12,832 nt of DNA from DASTYU01 sp035764655 (GTDB lineage: Bacteria > Chloroflexota > Limnocylindria > Limnocylindrales > CSP1-4). The first letter of the stretch is position 1; each line of letters begins with the position of its first letter. The position numbers were made by a program, and so were the translations under genes. Below, piece after piece: positions 1 to 7,279 of this stretch. The notes beneath the pieces were generated by a model. That model saw nothing but the letters and a program-made list of their open reading frames with translations, ran no database searches and was not told the DNA's origin. The stretch spans positions 1-12,832 of the forward strand of contig DASTYU010000196.1 of NCBI GenBank assembly GCA_035764655.1, read 5' to 3'.

Positions 1-2
1 CG

Positions 3-1016
3 CACGACCGCTACGTCGCCCACAGCCAGGCAACGACGCCGCTCACGGTCACCGCCCCGGATGACAACAGTTCCGTGACCGCCTCGCCGGTGACGGTCAG
101 CGGGACGACCGCCGCGGGCAACACCGTCTACGTCGCGGCGACCAACATCGATGCCAACTCGGCGACGACGATCGCCTCGACCGTCGCCACCGATGGCTCC
201 TTCAGCATCGAGGTCGACGTCGCAGGCGGAACGACCGTCCTCACCATCGTTGCGGTCAGTCCGACGGGCGGCACTGCCCAGGAGCAGCGAACCGTCGTGT
301 TCGATGTCGTGCCGGGCACGCTCCTGCTTGACGTCGCGGACCCCGACGGCGATGACAACGGTCCCGGCAACTACGCGTATCCGACGGCGGACGCCTTCCA
401 CGACGGCGCGTTCGACATCCAGCGGTTCCAGGTCTACGACGACGGGACCGACGTGGTCTTCAGGCTCCAGACGCGAGACCTGAGCGAGACATTCGGAAGC
501 GCGCTTGGGGCTCAGCTCGTCGACGTGTACGTCCACGACCCCGATGCGACGACGACGTCGATTGAAGCCGCGAACGCGACCCGCAACTTCCGGATCGCAG
601 GACCTCACGCGTGGAGCCGGCTCATCCAGGTCCAGGGCTTCGGCCAGCGCTACATCGACGCCTCGGGCACGACGCTCGGCACGGTGACCATCAGCGCCAA
701 TCCGATATCGCGCTTCATCACGTTCCGGGCCTCGAAGGCCTCGCTCGGGCAACCGGAGAGCGACTGGAGCTTCAACGTGGTCCTCACGGGGCAGGACGGC
801 TTCAGCGCCGATCAAGCGCGAGGTTTCGCGGCGACGCCGCAGGCCTTCCAGTTCGGCGTCTGCGAGACGGCGAGCCCGGATCCACACTGCACGGTGGACC
901 CGGCCACAGTCCCGAAGCTCATGGACGTGATCACGCCGGACGGCGTCGACCAGTCCGACGAGGTCGACTACACGATCCACACGCCGGTGGTGCTGTCGGG
1001 CGTGGCGATTCCCTGA
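3..1016 (+). CDS. Glucodextranase-type C-terminal region of a large secreted glucan hydrolase (5'-truncated)
   Basis: The reading frame is open from the window edge, so the first GTG at 75 is an internal valine, not a start. 337 residues are visible. The first ~25 residues (beginning HDRYVAHSQ) look like the end of a catalytic or linker region. Next comes a Thr/Val-rich beta-sandwich (about 26-110, with PLTVTAPDD and ASPVTVSGTT strands) typical of Ig-like or bacterial-adhesin-type modules of secreted hydrolases. From about 105 on (LLLDVADPDGDDNGPGNY, FDIQRFQVYDD, GAQLVDVYVHDP) it matches the glucodextranase C-terminal module (Glucodextran_C, DOMON-like), usually found at the end of GH15 glucodextranases or pullulanases, where it is thought to bind carbohydrate or cell wall. 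No C-terminal membrane anchor or LPxTG is seen. The catalytic domain lies outside the window, so the enzyme class is inferred. The gene ends 10 nt before a strong hairpin. Confidence 0.82.
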   Translation, partial: HDRYVAHSQATTPLTVTAPDDNSSVTASPVTVSGTTAAGNTVYVAATNIDANSATTIASTVATDGSFSIEVDVAGGTTVLTIVAVSPTGGTAQEQRTVVFDVVPGTLLLDVADPDGDDNGPGNYAYPTADAFHDGAFDIQRFQVYDDGTDVVFRLQTRDLSETFGSALGAQLVDVYVHDPDATTTSIEAANATRNFRIAGPHAWSRLIQVQGFGQRYIDASGTTLGTVTISANPISRFITFRASKASLGQPESDWSFNVVLTGQDGFSADQARGFAATPQAFQFGVCETASPDPHCTVDPATVPKLMDVITPDGVDQSDEVDYTIHTPVVLSGVAIP

Positions 1017-1026
1017 CCGCATGTGC

Positions 1027-1054
1027 GTGGCGCCCGGGTCAGCCCGGGCGCCAC
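1027..1054. terminator. Perfect 12-bp stem-loop between convergent genes
   Basis: The left arm GTGGCGCCCGGG (1027-1038) and right arm CCCGGGCGCCAC (1043-1054) pair perfectly around a TCAG loop. The hairpin lies 10 nt after the stop of the glucodextranase-like gene and 16 nt after the aldA stop on the other strand, so it is placed to act in both directions. No T-tract follows on either side, so it is not a classical intrinsic terminator. It may be a U-less terminator or an mRNA 3'-end stabiliser. Confidence 0.65.
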
Positions 1055-1070
1055 GAACGGGAGTGACAGG

Positions 1071-2540
1071 TCAGCCGCCGGCTCCGACCCCGTCGGCCTG
1101 CAGGTAGACGACGTGCGTTCGGGTGTACTCGAGGACGCCGTGCTTGCCATCGGCCCCCCCGAGGCCCGACTTCCGCCATCCGGCGTGGAAGCCCTGCATG
1201 TTCTCCATGTTCTCGCGATTGATGTACGTCTCCCCGAACTTCAGGTCGCGGCAGGCGCGCAGTGCGACATCGACGTCCTTGGTGAAGATCGACGATGCCA
1301 GCCCATAGATCGAGTCGTTGGCGTAGGCCAGCGCCTCGTCCAGGTCGTGGAAGGCCACGATCGGCATCACCGGGCCGAAGATCTCCTCGCGGACGATCGC
1401 CATGTCCTGGCGGCAGCCGGCGATGACGGTCGCGGGATAGAAGTGGCCCTCGGGTCGGTCGGTGGCCGGCTTGCCGCCCACCACCACGTCGGCGCCTTCG
1501 GCGACAGCCTTGTCCACCCTGCCCGCGACGGCTTCCAGCTGGCGCGCGCTGACGAGCGGTCCGAGGTCGACGCCGTCGTCCTCGAGCGCATTGCCGTAGC
1601 GCGCCCGGCCCATGGCCGCCGCGAAGCGGTCGGTGAATTCGCCGGCGACCTGCTCGTGGACGTACGTCCGGTCGGCCGCTCCGCACACCTGGCCGGTGTT
1701 GAGCAGTCGGCAGGCCTTGATCGAGCGAACGGCGAGATCGAGGTCGGCGTCGGGCATGACGATCGCCGGCGCGCTCCCACCGAGCTCGAGGTTCACCTTG
1801 GTGATGTTCCGTGACGCCAGCTCCATGACCCGCGAACCGGTCCGGATGCTGCCGGTGATGCTCACCATCCCGACCGTGGGATTGGCAGCGAGCTCCTCAC
1901 CGACAATCGGCCCGTACCCGCACACGAGGCTGACGACGCCTTCCGGTACGCCGGCCTCGAGGAACACCTCGCCAAGCGCGAGCGTGCTGTTCGGGGTGAT
2001 CTCGCTGGGCTTGACCACGATCGTGTTGCCGGTCAGCAGCGCTGGCGCCACCTTCCGGGCGAGCACGTACAGGGGGAAGTTCCAGGGCACGATGCCGCCG
2101 ACGACGCCGATCGGCTGGCGCAGCAGGAGCTGCAGCTCATTCGGCCGGTCACTCGGGATGACCTCGCCTTCGATGCGGCGCGCCCACTCGGCGGTGTAGT
2201 CGAAGTAGTCGGCGGTGCCGGCCACCTCTCCGCGGGCCTGGTCGAGTGGCTTGCCCTGCTCTTCGGACAGGGTCCTCGCCAGCGGCTCGGCCCGTTTCCG
2301 GATGCCGGCCGCGATGGCGTGCAGGTATCCGGCTCGCGCAATCGGTGCGAGGCGCTCCCAAGGAACCTGGGCCTGCTCGGCGCACTCGATCGCCTGGCGG
2401 GCGTCCTCGGCGGACGAATCGGGTACCTCGGCGATGACGTCGCCGGTCGCCGGATTCTCGACGGTCAGCGTCTTGCCACCCGTTGCGTCGGTGAAGCGCC
2501 CGGCCACGAAGTTCTGGTAGCGACGTGGTTCCTTGTTCAT
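1071..2540 (-). CDS. aldA: AldA-like lactaldehyde/glycolaldehyde dehydrogenase
   Basis: A 489-aa NAD(P)-dependent aldehyde dehydrogenase, expected to oxidise lactaldehyde or glycolaldehyde to lactate or glycolate in the cytoplasm. It has the full ALDH fold: PWNF with catalytic-site Asn154, KPSE with cofactor-binding Lys177, ITGS at 228-231, LELGG with general base Glu252, and NTGQVC with nucleophile Cys286. The C-terminal stretch FGETYINREN...MQGFHAGWRKSG followed by GGADGKHG closely follows E. coli AldA as I recall it, which is why I prefer this over a generic ALDH. The frame is open upstream to 2588, but ATG 2540 is chosen because GGAGG lies 7 nt before it and the ALDH homology begins right after it. 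It is the last gene of a four-gene operon, 44 nt after the FIST gene. With the aldolase upstream, its likely job is removing the aldehyde released by cleavage. The exact aldehyde is inferred. Confidence 0.9.
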   Translation of the reverse strand: MNKEPRRYQNFVAGRFTDATGGKTLTVENPATGDVIAEVPDSSAEDARQAIECAEQAQVPWERLAPIARAGYLHAIAAGIRKRAEPLARTLSEEQGKPLDQARGEVAGTADYFDYTAEWARRIEGEVIPSDRPNELQLLLRQPIGVVGGIVPWNFPLYVLARKVAPALLTGNTIVVKPSEITPNSTLALGEVFLEAGVPEGVVSLVCGYGPIVGEELAANPTVGMVSITGSIRTGSRVMELASRNITKVNLELGGSAPAIVMPDADLDLAVRSIKACRLLNTGQVCGAADRTYVHEQVAGEFTDRFAAAMGRARYGNALEDDGVDLGPLVSARQLEAVAGRVDKAVAEGADVVVGGKPATDRPEGHFYPATVIAGCRQDMAIVREEIFGPVMPIVAFHDLDEALAYANDSIYGLASSIFTKDVDVALRACRDLKFGETYINRENMENMQGFHAGWRKSGLGGADGKHGVLEYTRTHVVYLQADGVGAGG

Positions 2541-2547
2541 CTGCAAC

Positions 2548-2552
2548 CCTCC
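2548..2552 (-). promoter_or_regulatory. Ribosome binding site deciding the aldA start
   Basis: GGAGG reads on the minus strand at 2552-2548, inside AGGGAGGGT, 7 nt before ATG 2540. It favours this ATG over the longer open frame starting at 2588. Confidence 0.75.
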
Positions 2553-2584
2553 CTCGGAATAGGACGCCTGGCGGCTTGAGGCAG

Positions 2585-3721
2585 TCACCCGAGCACGAGC
2601 GTCGAGACGCTCAGGTCGGCGTGCGTCGGGATGGCCCGAACGGCCGTGCCCTGCTCCCCGAACGCGAGGTAGCCGATCATCGGAAGGGCACCCAGCGTGT
2701 GCTCGACTTCGCCCGGGATCTCGCCGATGCGCTCACCGAGGGCGATGGCCCGGCCGCCGCAGTAGGCGAGGACAACGCCCTTTGGCGACTCGACGCCCTT
2801 CGCTGCGGCGTGGGCCGCAGTGCCGGCTTCCGCGATGAGGCCGTTGACCGAGTTCTCGCCGAGCTCCAGGACCATCCCGGGAGTCATCGCCGCCCCGAAG
2901 TCGATCGAGCCGTCCGGGTTGGTATTGACCGGATGGGCCGAGTAGGTGAGGCCGTCCTTGTGGAACAGCAGCGGATGCTCAACGCTGAATGCCAGGATCG
3001 CCCCGCCGCCGATCTCGGTCTCAGGGCGGCCGACCCATTCGCTGTACACGTCCATGGCCCGGCGATCGCCGAGCTCGTATGCCCGACGGCCCTCGGCCTT
3101 GGTGACCGTCGCCACCTTGCCGGTTGGCCGGTACCCGTTCGTGAATGCGTGCCCGACCGCTCCCGCGAGCGCGGCGACCGCGACATGGCCCTGGTAGGCC
3201 GTGCCGTTGGCGAACTGCTGGAACTTCCCGTCCGGTGAGTGATCGGAGGACGTGCCACCGGCCACCGGGACCCCCGGCGCGACTGCGGACACGCCCTTGA
3301 GGATCGCCTCCTCGGGACCCATGAACGAGATCGTGAGCAGCGCCCCGGCGGGCGCTCGCAGACCGTCGATCGCTGCCTGTGTCGCGCGACGCCCGGCATC
3401 CTCCGGGTCCTCGCCGACCTCGGCCACGCCGACCCCCGCCTGCCGATCGGAGATCAGCATCAGGCCTGCGGCCCCATCATCAGCGGTGATCCAGCCGGCT
3501 TCGGTGAAGATTCCGCTCGACGATGAACCGCCCCACAGCGGCACGCCATGGAGTGAATCGAACGCACACGCGACGAGTCCCTGCGTGTCGTACTGCGTCG
3601 TCGCGAAGAGAACGGCCAGGGTCGGGTCGCCCTCGAGGCCCTCCTGGGCCTTGCGGACGAGGTCGGTCGCAGCCGCCTCGGGATTACTGATGGTCGTGTA
3701 GCTGGTGGTAATCGTTGGCAT
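2585..3721 (-). CDS. Stand-alone FIST domain protein (FIST N + FIST C)
   Basis: A 378-aa protein made only of the FIST sensory module. The N-terminal FIST domain covers about 15-215, with glycine/serine-rich turns GGSSSSG (64-70) and GGTSSD (155-160). The FIST_C domain covers about 216-375 and ends in the characteristic FGEQGT and HADLSVSTLVLG. No kinase, GGDEF, methyl-accepting or DNA-binding domain, no signal peptide and no membrane span are present, so it should be a soluble cytoplasmic protein. FIST is known as an input domain proposed to bind small ligands such as amino acids. As a free protein its partner is unknown. Start: ATG 3721 overlaps the kinase stop (TGATG), with GGAGG 7 nt upstream inside the kinase gene. 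The ORF could also open one codon earlier at GTG 3724. Its place between kinase and aldehyde dehydrogenase genes implies a role tied to that pathway, but whether as sensor, carrier or enzyme is not known. Confidence 0.88.
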   Translation of the reverse strand: MPTITTSYTTISNPEAAATDLVRKAQEGLEGDPTLAVLFATTQYDTQGLVACAFDSLHGVPLWGGSSSSGIFTEAGWITADDGAAGLMLISDRQAGVGVAEVGEDPEDAGRRATQAAIDGLRAPAGALLTISFMGPEEAILKGVSAVAPGVPVAGGTSSDHSPDGKFQQFANGTAYQGHVAVAALAGAVGHAFTNGYRPTGKVATVTKAEGRRAYELGDRRAMDVYSEWVGRPETEIGGGAILAFSVEHPLLFHKDGLTYSAHPVNTNPDGSIDFGAAMTPGMVLELGENSVNGLIAEAGTAAHAAAKGVESPKGVVLAYCGGRAIALGERIGEIPGEVEHTLGALPMIGYLAFGEQGTAVRAIPTHADLSVSTLVLG

Positions 3722-5127
3722 CACACCGCCTCCATGCTGGTTCGAACGGCGGCGTCTCCAGGCGTCGCCACTTCCGACTGGTAGAGCTGGCCGAGCATCG
3801 CCGCACCCAGCAGCGACGACTGGGGCCGAAGGACGTAGTCGAAGTCACCGGTCCAGCGACGCCGTGCCGCGAGCAATCCGGGGATCGCGGCCGCGCCGCC
3901 CGAGATCGACGCGCGATGGTTCAGTGGCACGAGCTGGCCGACCGTGCGCAGGTTGTCGCCGAGGTACGCGAAGTTGCCGCGGATGATGCTCAGCAAGATG
4001 TCGTCGCGCGTCGTGGCGACGGAGAGCCCGTCGAGGCTCGCCGTGCGGCGCTCCAGGGAGTAGCGGCTGCCGGCGAGGTAGGGAACGTAGCCGGGCAGCG
4101 CCGCCTCGCGCGCGTCGGCGGCGGGGTCGGCCAGGAAGCGCCGAACCACCCCCGGAACGTAGTCGCCGTAGAAGGTTCCCTCGTCCAGGTCGGGGCACAA
4201 GGTTTGGTGGAACCAGGCGAGCGCCTCACCACCCGCGTTGAGGACGAAGAACGTCAGCCAGCGGTCTGAAACCGCGTGGCAACGGACGTTGAAGTCGGCC
4301 GCCGCGATGGGGTGATCGATGCACACGCTCGCGATGTCGCAGGTACCGCTGATGATGGTCACGTCGCCCGCCTCGGTGACGCCGCCGGACAGGGCGGCCA
4401 GGACCGCATCATTGCCACCGCACAGGACGACCGGACGGCGCGGAAGCCCGAGCTCCGCCGCCGCGGACTCGGTGACCCGGCCGACCGGCGCATGGCTCGG
4501 CACCAGCTGCGGCAAGCGATCCATGCCGATCCCGGAGAGGTGGAGGACGCGGCTGTTCCACGTCAGGTCGTTGGCCGCGGTGTTGTACAGGCCGGTGATC
4601 GACGTCGTCGACGGATCGATCGCCCAGCGGCCGGTCAGCCGCCCGACCAGGTAGGTGTTGCAGTGACCGAACAGGGCGGCCCTGGCCCAGACGTCCGGTC
4701 GCTGCTCGCGCAACCACAGGATGCTCGCCAGCGACGAACCGCCAGATACCGGCAGGTTGCATGTCTCGCGCAGGAAGAAGTCCTCACCCACCATCCCGCG
4801 GATCCGCGCTGCCTGCTCGCTGGAGCGGCCGTCGAAGAACAGGATCGCCGGCGCCAGTGCGCTGCCATCCGCGTCGATTGCCGTGAGCCCGGGAGTCGTG
4901 ACCGACGGTGCGACGACCTCGACCCGGGCAAGATCCGAACGGAGTTCAGCGCATGCGTCCCGGATGGCGGACCACCACGCTTCAGGCTCGATATCCGCCC
5001 AGCCCTGGTCGTTGACGCGTGGCGCATACGTCCGCTGCGTCCCGGCGAGCTGCTCGAGCGCCGGGCTGAATACCCCCACCTTGAGCACGCTGGTGCCCAC
5101 GTCGAGTGCGAGGATGTCGCCGCTCAC
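3721..5127 (-). CDS. FGGY-family carbohydrate kinase
   Basis: A 468-aa cytoplasmic kinase of the xylulokinase/glycerol kinase superfamily, normal length for the family. The N-terminal domain opens with the phosphate-binding strand LALDVGTSVLK (6-16). FFDGRSS (97-103) sits where sugar-contacting residues occur. CGGNDAVLAAL (236-246) carries the likely catalytic Asp240. IISGTCD (258-264) and SISGGAAAIPGLLAARR belong to the C-terminal ATP-binding domain. The substrate cannot be read from sequence: xylulose, ribulose, fuculose, rhamnulose and erythritol kinases share this frame. The open frame continues to 5301, but that extension is Arg/Pro-rich and antisense-like. GTG 5127 is chosen because it overlaps the aldolase stop (GTGA, 4 nt) and follows a GAGGGAG site. 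Its stop overlaps the FIST start by 1 nt. A kinase is not an obvious partner for an aldolase of unphosphorylated 2-keto acids, so it may act on a second sugar or a branch. Confidence 0.86.
   Translation of the reverse strand: MSGDILALDVGTSVLKVGVFSPALEQLAGTQRTYAPRVNDQGWADIEPEAWWSAIRDACAELRSDLARVEVVAPSVTTPGLTAIDADGSALAPAILFFDGRSSEQAARIRGMVGEDFFLRETCNLPVSGGSSLASILWLREQRPDVWARAALFGHCNTYLVGRLTGRWAIDPSTTSITGLYNTAANDLTWNSRVLHLSGIGMDRLPQLVPSHAPVGRVTESAAAELGLPRRPVVLCGGNDAVLAALSGGVTEAGDVTIISGTCDIASVCIDHPIAAADFNVRCHAVSDRWLTFFVLNAGGEALAWFHQTLCPDLDEGTFYGDYVPGVVRRFLADPAADAREAALPGYVPYLAGSRYSLERRTASLDGLSVATTRDDILLSIIRGNFAYLGDNLRTVGQLVPLNHRASISGGAAAIPGLLAARRRWTGDFDYVLRPQSSLLGAAMLGQLYQSEVATPGDAAVRTSMEAV
3729..3733 (-). 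promoter_or_regulatory. Ribosome binding site of the FIST gene inside the kinase 3' end
   Basis: GGAGG at 3733-3729 lies 7 nt before ATG 3721 and within the last codons of the FGGY kinase gene. Together with the TGATG stop/start overlap it points to translational coupling of the two genes. Confidence 0.7.
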
Positions 5128-6077
5128 GACAGGACTCCCTCGGCCTCGAGGACCGCACGAAGCGCAGCCAGCTGGGTGGCGTCGAGGGGAAGCAGCGGGC
5201 GACGCGGGATGCCGCCGCGATAGCCGGCGAGGTCCATCGCTGCCTTGACGCCGGGGACCCCGTGGCGGCCCGAGATCGCCGCGTTCACGCGCGCGACCCA
5301 CGCCTGGTACGGCAGCCCGCGCCGGCTGTCCCGCGCTCGCCCGAGCTCGAACAGGCGGACGGCGATTTCGGGGAACGAGTTGGCCAGCGAGACCGTTCCC
5401 CCGACGGCGCCGCCGAGCATGGCCGGGAAGAGGAAGTTGGCCGAGCCGGCGAGGACGCAGAAGGCCGGACCGCGGAAGTGCAGGAATTGCTCGATCCCGC
5501 TGCTCGCGCTGTCCTTCAAGCCGACAATCCTCGGGTGGGCCGCGAGCCGCCCGACAAGGCCCGGGCTGAGCGTGACGCCGCAGAAGCCCGGAGCGTTGTA
5601 GAGCAGCAGCGGGATGCGCGCGCTGTCGGCCAGGCTCGAGAAGTAGCGGTACAGGATCTCGTCGGTCATTTGCTTGCGGAAGTAGCCGGGCGACAGCACG
5701 AGTCCGAAATCGGCGCCGCTGTCGGCGGCCGCGGCCAGGAATCGCTCGGCCTGCCGCTGCGCGTCGTACGCCGCACCGGCGAGGACGACTTGATGGCCGG
5801 CCCGGTGGCGAGCGACCGTGTCGAGAACGCTCAGCCGCTCGTCTTCGTCGAGGCTCCGGTTTTCGCCATTCGAGCCGAGCACGAGGTAGCCGAGAAGCTC
5901 CGAGGCGGCGTAGCGATCCAGGTTCGACCGGAGGGCGCCGAGGTCGACCGCTTCGTGTTGGTCGAACGGCGTACAGATCGGCGCGAAGACGCCCGACAGC
6001 CTGGCGGCGACCTCGCCTGCCGGTGGCAGTGCGGGATCGGGACGGAGGTGTGCCCTGGACGCTCCAACAAGAGCCAC
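5124..6077 (-). CDS. HOGA/DHDPS-superfamily pyruvate aldolase (2-keto-3-deoxy or 4-hydroxy-2-oxo acid type)
   Basis: A 317-aa class I (Schiff-base) aldolase with a TIM-barrel DHDPS fold. GSNGE (68-72) replaces the GTTGE of true dihydrodipicolinate synthases and is typical of 4-hydroxy-2-oxoglutarate and keto-deoxy-sugar aldolases. Tyr160 (LLLYNAPG) is the proton relay and Lys188 (IVGLKDS) is the Schiff-base lysine. The C-terminal part (LAGSANFLFPAMLGGAVGG, then HGVPGVKAAMD and GYRGGIPRRPL) resembles HOGA proteins. The product should be pyruvate plus an aldehyde, probably glycolaldehyde, lactaldehyde or glyoxylate, passed to the AldA-like enzyme. Start: GTG 6077 is the only ATG/GTG/TTG before the core begins at about residue 28, with a weak AGAGG site 11 nt upstream; the first ~25 residues are an unusual extension. 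It is first in the operon and overlaps the kinase by 4 nt. A lysine-biosynthesis role is unlikely in this context. Confidence 0.86.
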   Translation of the reverse strand: MALVGASRAHLRPDPALPPAGEVAARLSGVFAPICTPFDQHEAVDLGALRSNLDRYAASELLGYLVLGSNGENRSLDEDERLSVLDTVARHRAGHQVVLAGAAYDAQRQAERFLAAAADSGADFGLVLSPGYFRKQMTDEILYRYFSSLADSARIPLLLYNAPGFCGVTLSPGLVGRLAAHPRIVGLKDSASSGIEQFLHFRGPAFCVLAGSANFLFPAMLGGAVGGTVSLANSFPEIAVRLFELGRARDSRRGLPYQAWVARVNAAISGRHGVPGVKAAMDLAGYRGGIPRRPLLPLDATQLAALRAVLEAEGVLS

Positions 6078-6278
6078 GGCGAATCCGACCTCTCGGATGC
6101 CGTCTTGACCCGCAGGATCCGAGGAGCTCCGAGCCAGCGACGGCCTGTGCCGGCCACCGTGGATCCGTACGACCTCCGCCGCCAGTGCCGTTCCGCCCGA
6201 AGCTCGGGAGCGACCCGACCCCGCCGCGGGACTACGCTGGAACGGTCACCCTGGCGATTCGGTGTGCGAGGCCCTCGC

Positions 6279-7169
6279 TCAGTAGCGCTGCGGAATGAAC
6301 GTCTGGTCCGACATCGGCGGCCGAACGTAGCCGCCCGCCGGCTGGCGTGGCGGCAGGACCATCTCCTCGGGGGTGAGGTCCCGGTACGGAACGAGGCTCA
6401 ACAGGTGACTGATGAGGTTGAGCCGGGCCCGCCGCTTGTCGTCTGACGGGACGACAAACCAGGGCGCTTGCTTGATGTCGGTGTGGGCGAACATCTCGTC
6501 CTTGGCCTTCGAATAGTCGACCCAGTGGGTTCGCGACGCGAGGTCCATCGGCGAGAGTTTCCAGCGCTTCGTGGGATCCGTCATCCGCTCCTGGAAGCGA
6601 CGCTCCTGCTCCTCGTCGGAGACGCTGAACCAGTACTTCACCAGGATGATCCCGCTCCGAACCAGCATGCGCTCGAACTCCGGGCAGGAGCGCAGGAACT
6701 CCTGGTACTCCTCCTCTGTGCAGAAGCCCATGACCCGCTCGACCCCGGCGCGGTTGTACCAGCTCCGATCAAAGATGACGAGCTCGCCGGCCGCGGGCAG
6801 ATGGGCGACGTAGCGCTGGAAGTACCACTGGCTCTTCTCGCGCTCGGTCGGGGCTGGCAGGGCGACGGTCCGCGCATAGCGTGGGTTCAAGGGCTCGAGG
6901 ATCCGCTTGATTGAGCCGCCCTTGCCGGCCGCGTCGCGACCCTCGGCGACGACCACGACCTTGAGGCCTTGGGCGTGGACCCACTCGTGCCACTTCACAA
7001 GCTCGACGTACAGCCGGGCGAGTTCGGCGTCGTATTCCTTTCGTGACAGCTTGCCGTCGGGGTGTCCCAGCGTCATGTCCTCAGCCGGCACCGGACGGGC
7101 GGTCGCCGGGATCTTCAGGGCCGCGCGTTCCGGGCGCTGGTTTCGGCCGGGTCGAGCCGTCTTCGTCAT
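6279..7169 (-). CDS. ppk2: Polyphosphate kinase 2 (PPK2 family)
   Basis: A 296-aa one-domain PPK2, which uses inorganic polyphosphate to phosphorylate nucleotides (usually ADP/GDP to ATP/GTP, or the reverse). The Walker A loop is EGRDAAGKGG (76-85, Lys83) and Walker B is VIFDRSWYNRAGVE (131-144, Asp134). The lid region ERRFQERMTDPTKRWKLSPM and the WVDYSKAKDEMF stretch are also present. The length and the ~40-residue basic N-terminal tail fit single-domain PPK2 enzymes. The class (ADP- versus AMP-phosphorylating) cannot be settled by eye; class I is most likely. ATG 7169 has GGAGG 6 nt upstream. The gene follows the nitrilase by 110 nt on the same strand, so it may share its transcript or have its own promoter. 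The 201-bp gap after it, before the aldolase gene, shows no strong terminator or promoter that I can defend. Confidence 0.92.
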   Translation of the reverse strand: MTKTARPGRNQRPERAALKIPATARPVPAEDMTLGHPDGKLSRKEYDAELARLYVELVKWHEWVHAQGLKVVVVAEGRDAAGKGGSIKRILEPLNPRYARTVALPAPTEREKSQWYFQRYVAHLPAAGELVIFDRSWYNRAGVERVMGFCTEEEYQEFLRSCPEFERMLVRSGIILVKYWFSVSDEEQERRFQERMTDPTKRWKLSPMDLASRTHWVDYSKAKDEMFAHTDIKQAPWFVVPSDDKRRARLNLISHLLSLVPYRDLTPEEMVLPPRQPAGGYVRPPMSDQTFIPQRY

Positions 7170-7279
7170 GACTGGCCTCCGAGGCGACGCGGGTGGACGG
7201 ATGACGCGACTCGATGATGCACCCCGAAGGCCGACTCGGGAAGGGCGGCGACTCCGCTCCGGATGATGTGGTTATGAGA

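Noticed and set aside
75..77. GTG as the start of the glucodextranase-like gene
   Set aside because: The frame stays open to the left edge with coding-like residues (HDRYVAHSQ), so this is an internal valine of a truncated gene.
5128..5301. N-terminal extension of the FGGY kinase frame
   Set aside because: It is Arg/Pro-rich, overlaps the aldolase gene, and the FGGY fold begins directly after GTG 5127, which has the GTGA overlap.
6196..6208. Short stem CCCGA-AGC-TCGGG after the PPK2 gene
   Set aside because: It has only 5 bp and a 3-nt loop, lies 70 nt past the stop, and has no T-tract. Such stems are expected by chance at this GC content.
5106..6446. 446-codon open frame on the plus strand
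   Set aside because: It lies antisense to the aldolase and part of PPK2, has an Arg/Ala/Gly-rich composition with no motif, and the opposite strand carries two clear enzyme families. It is a by-product of high GC content.
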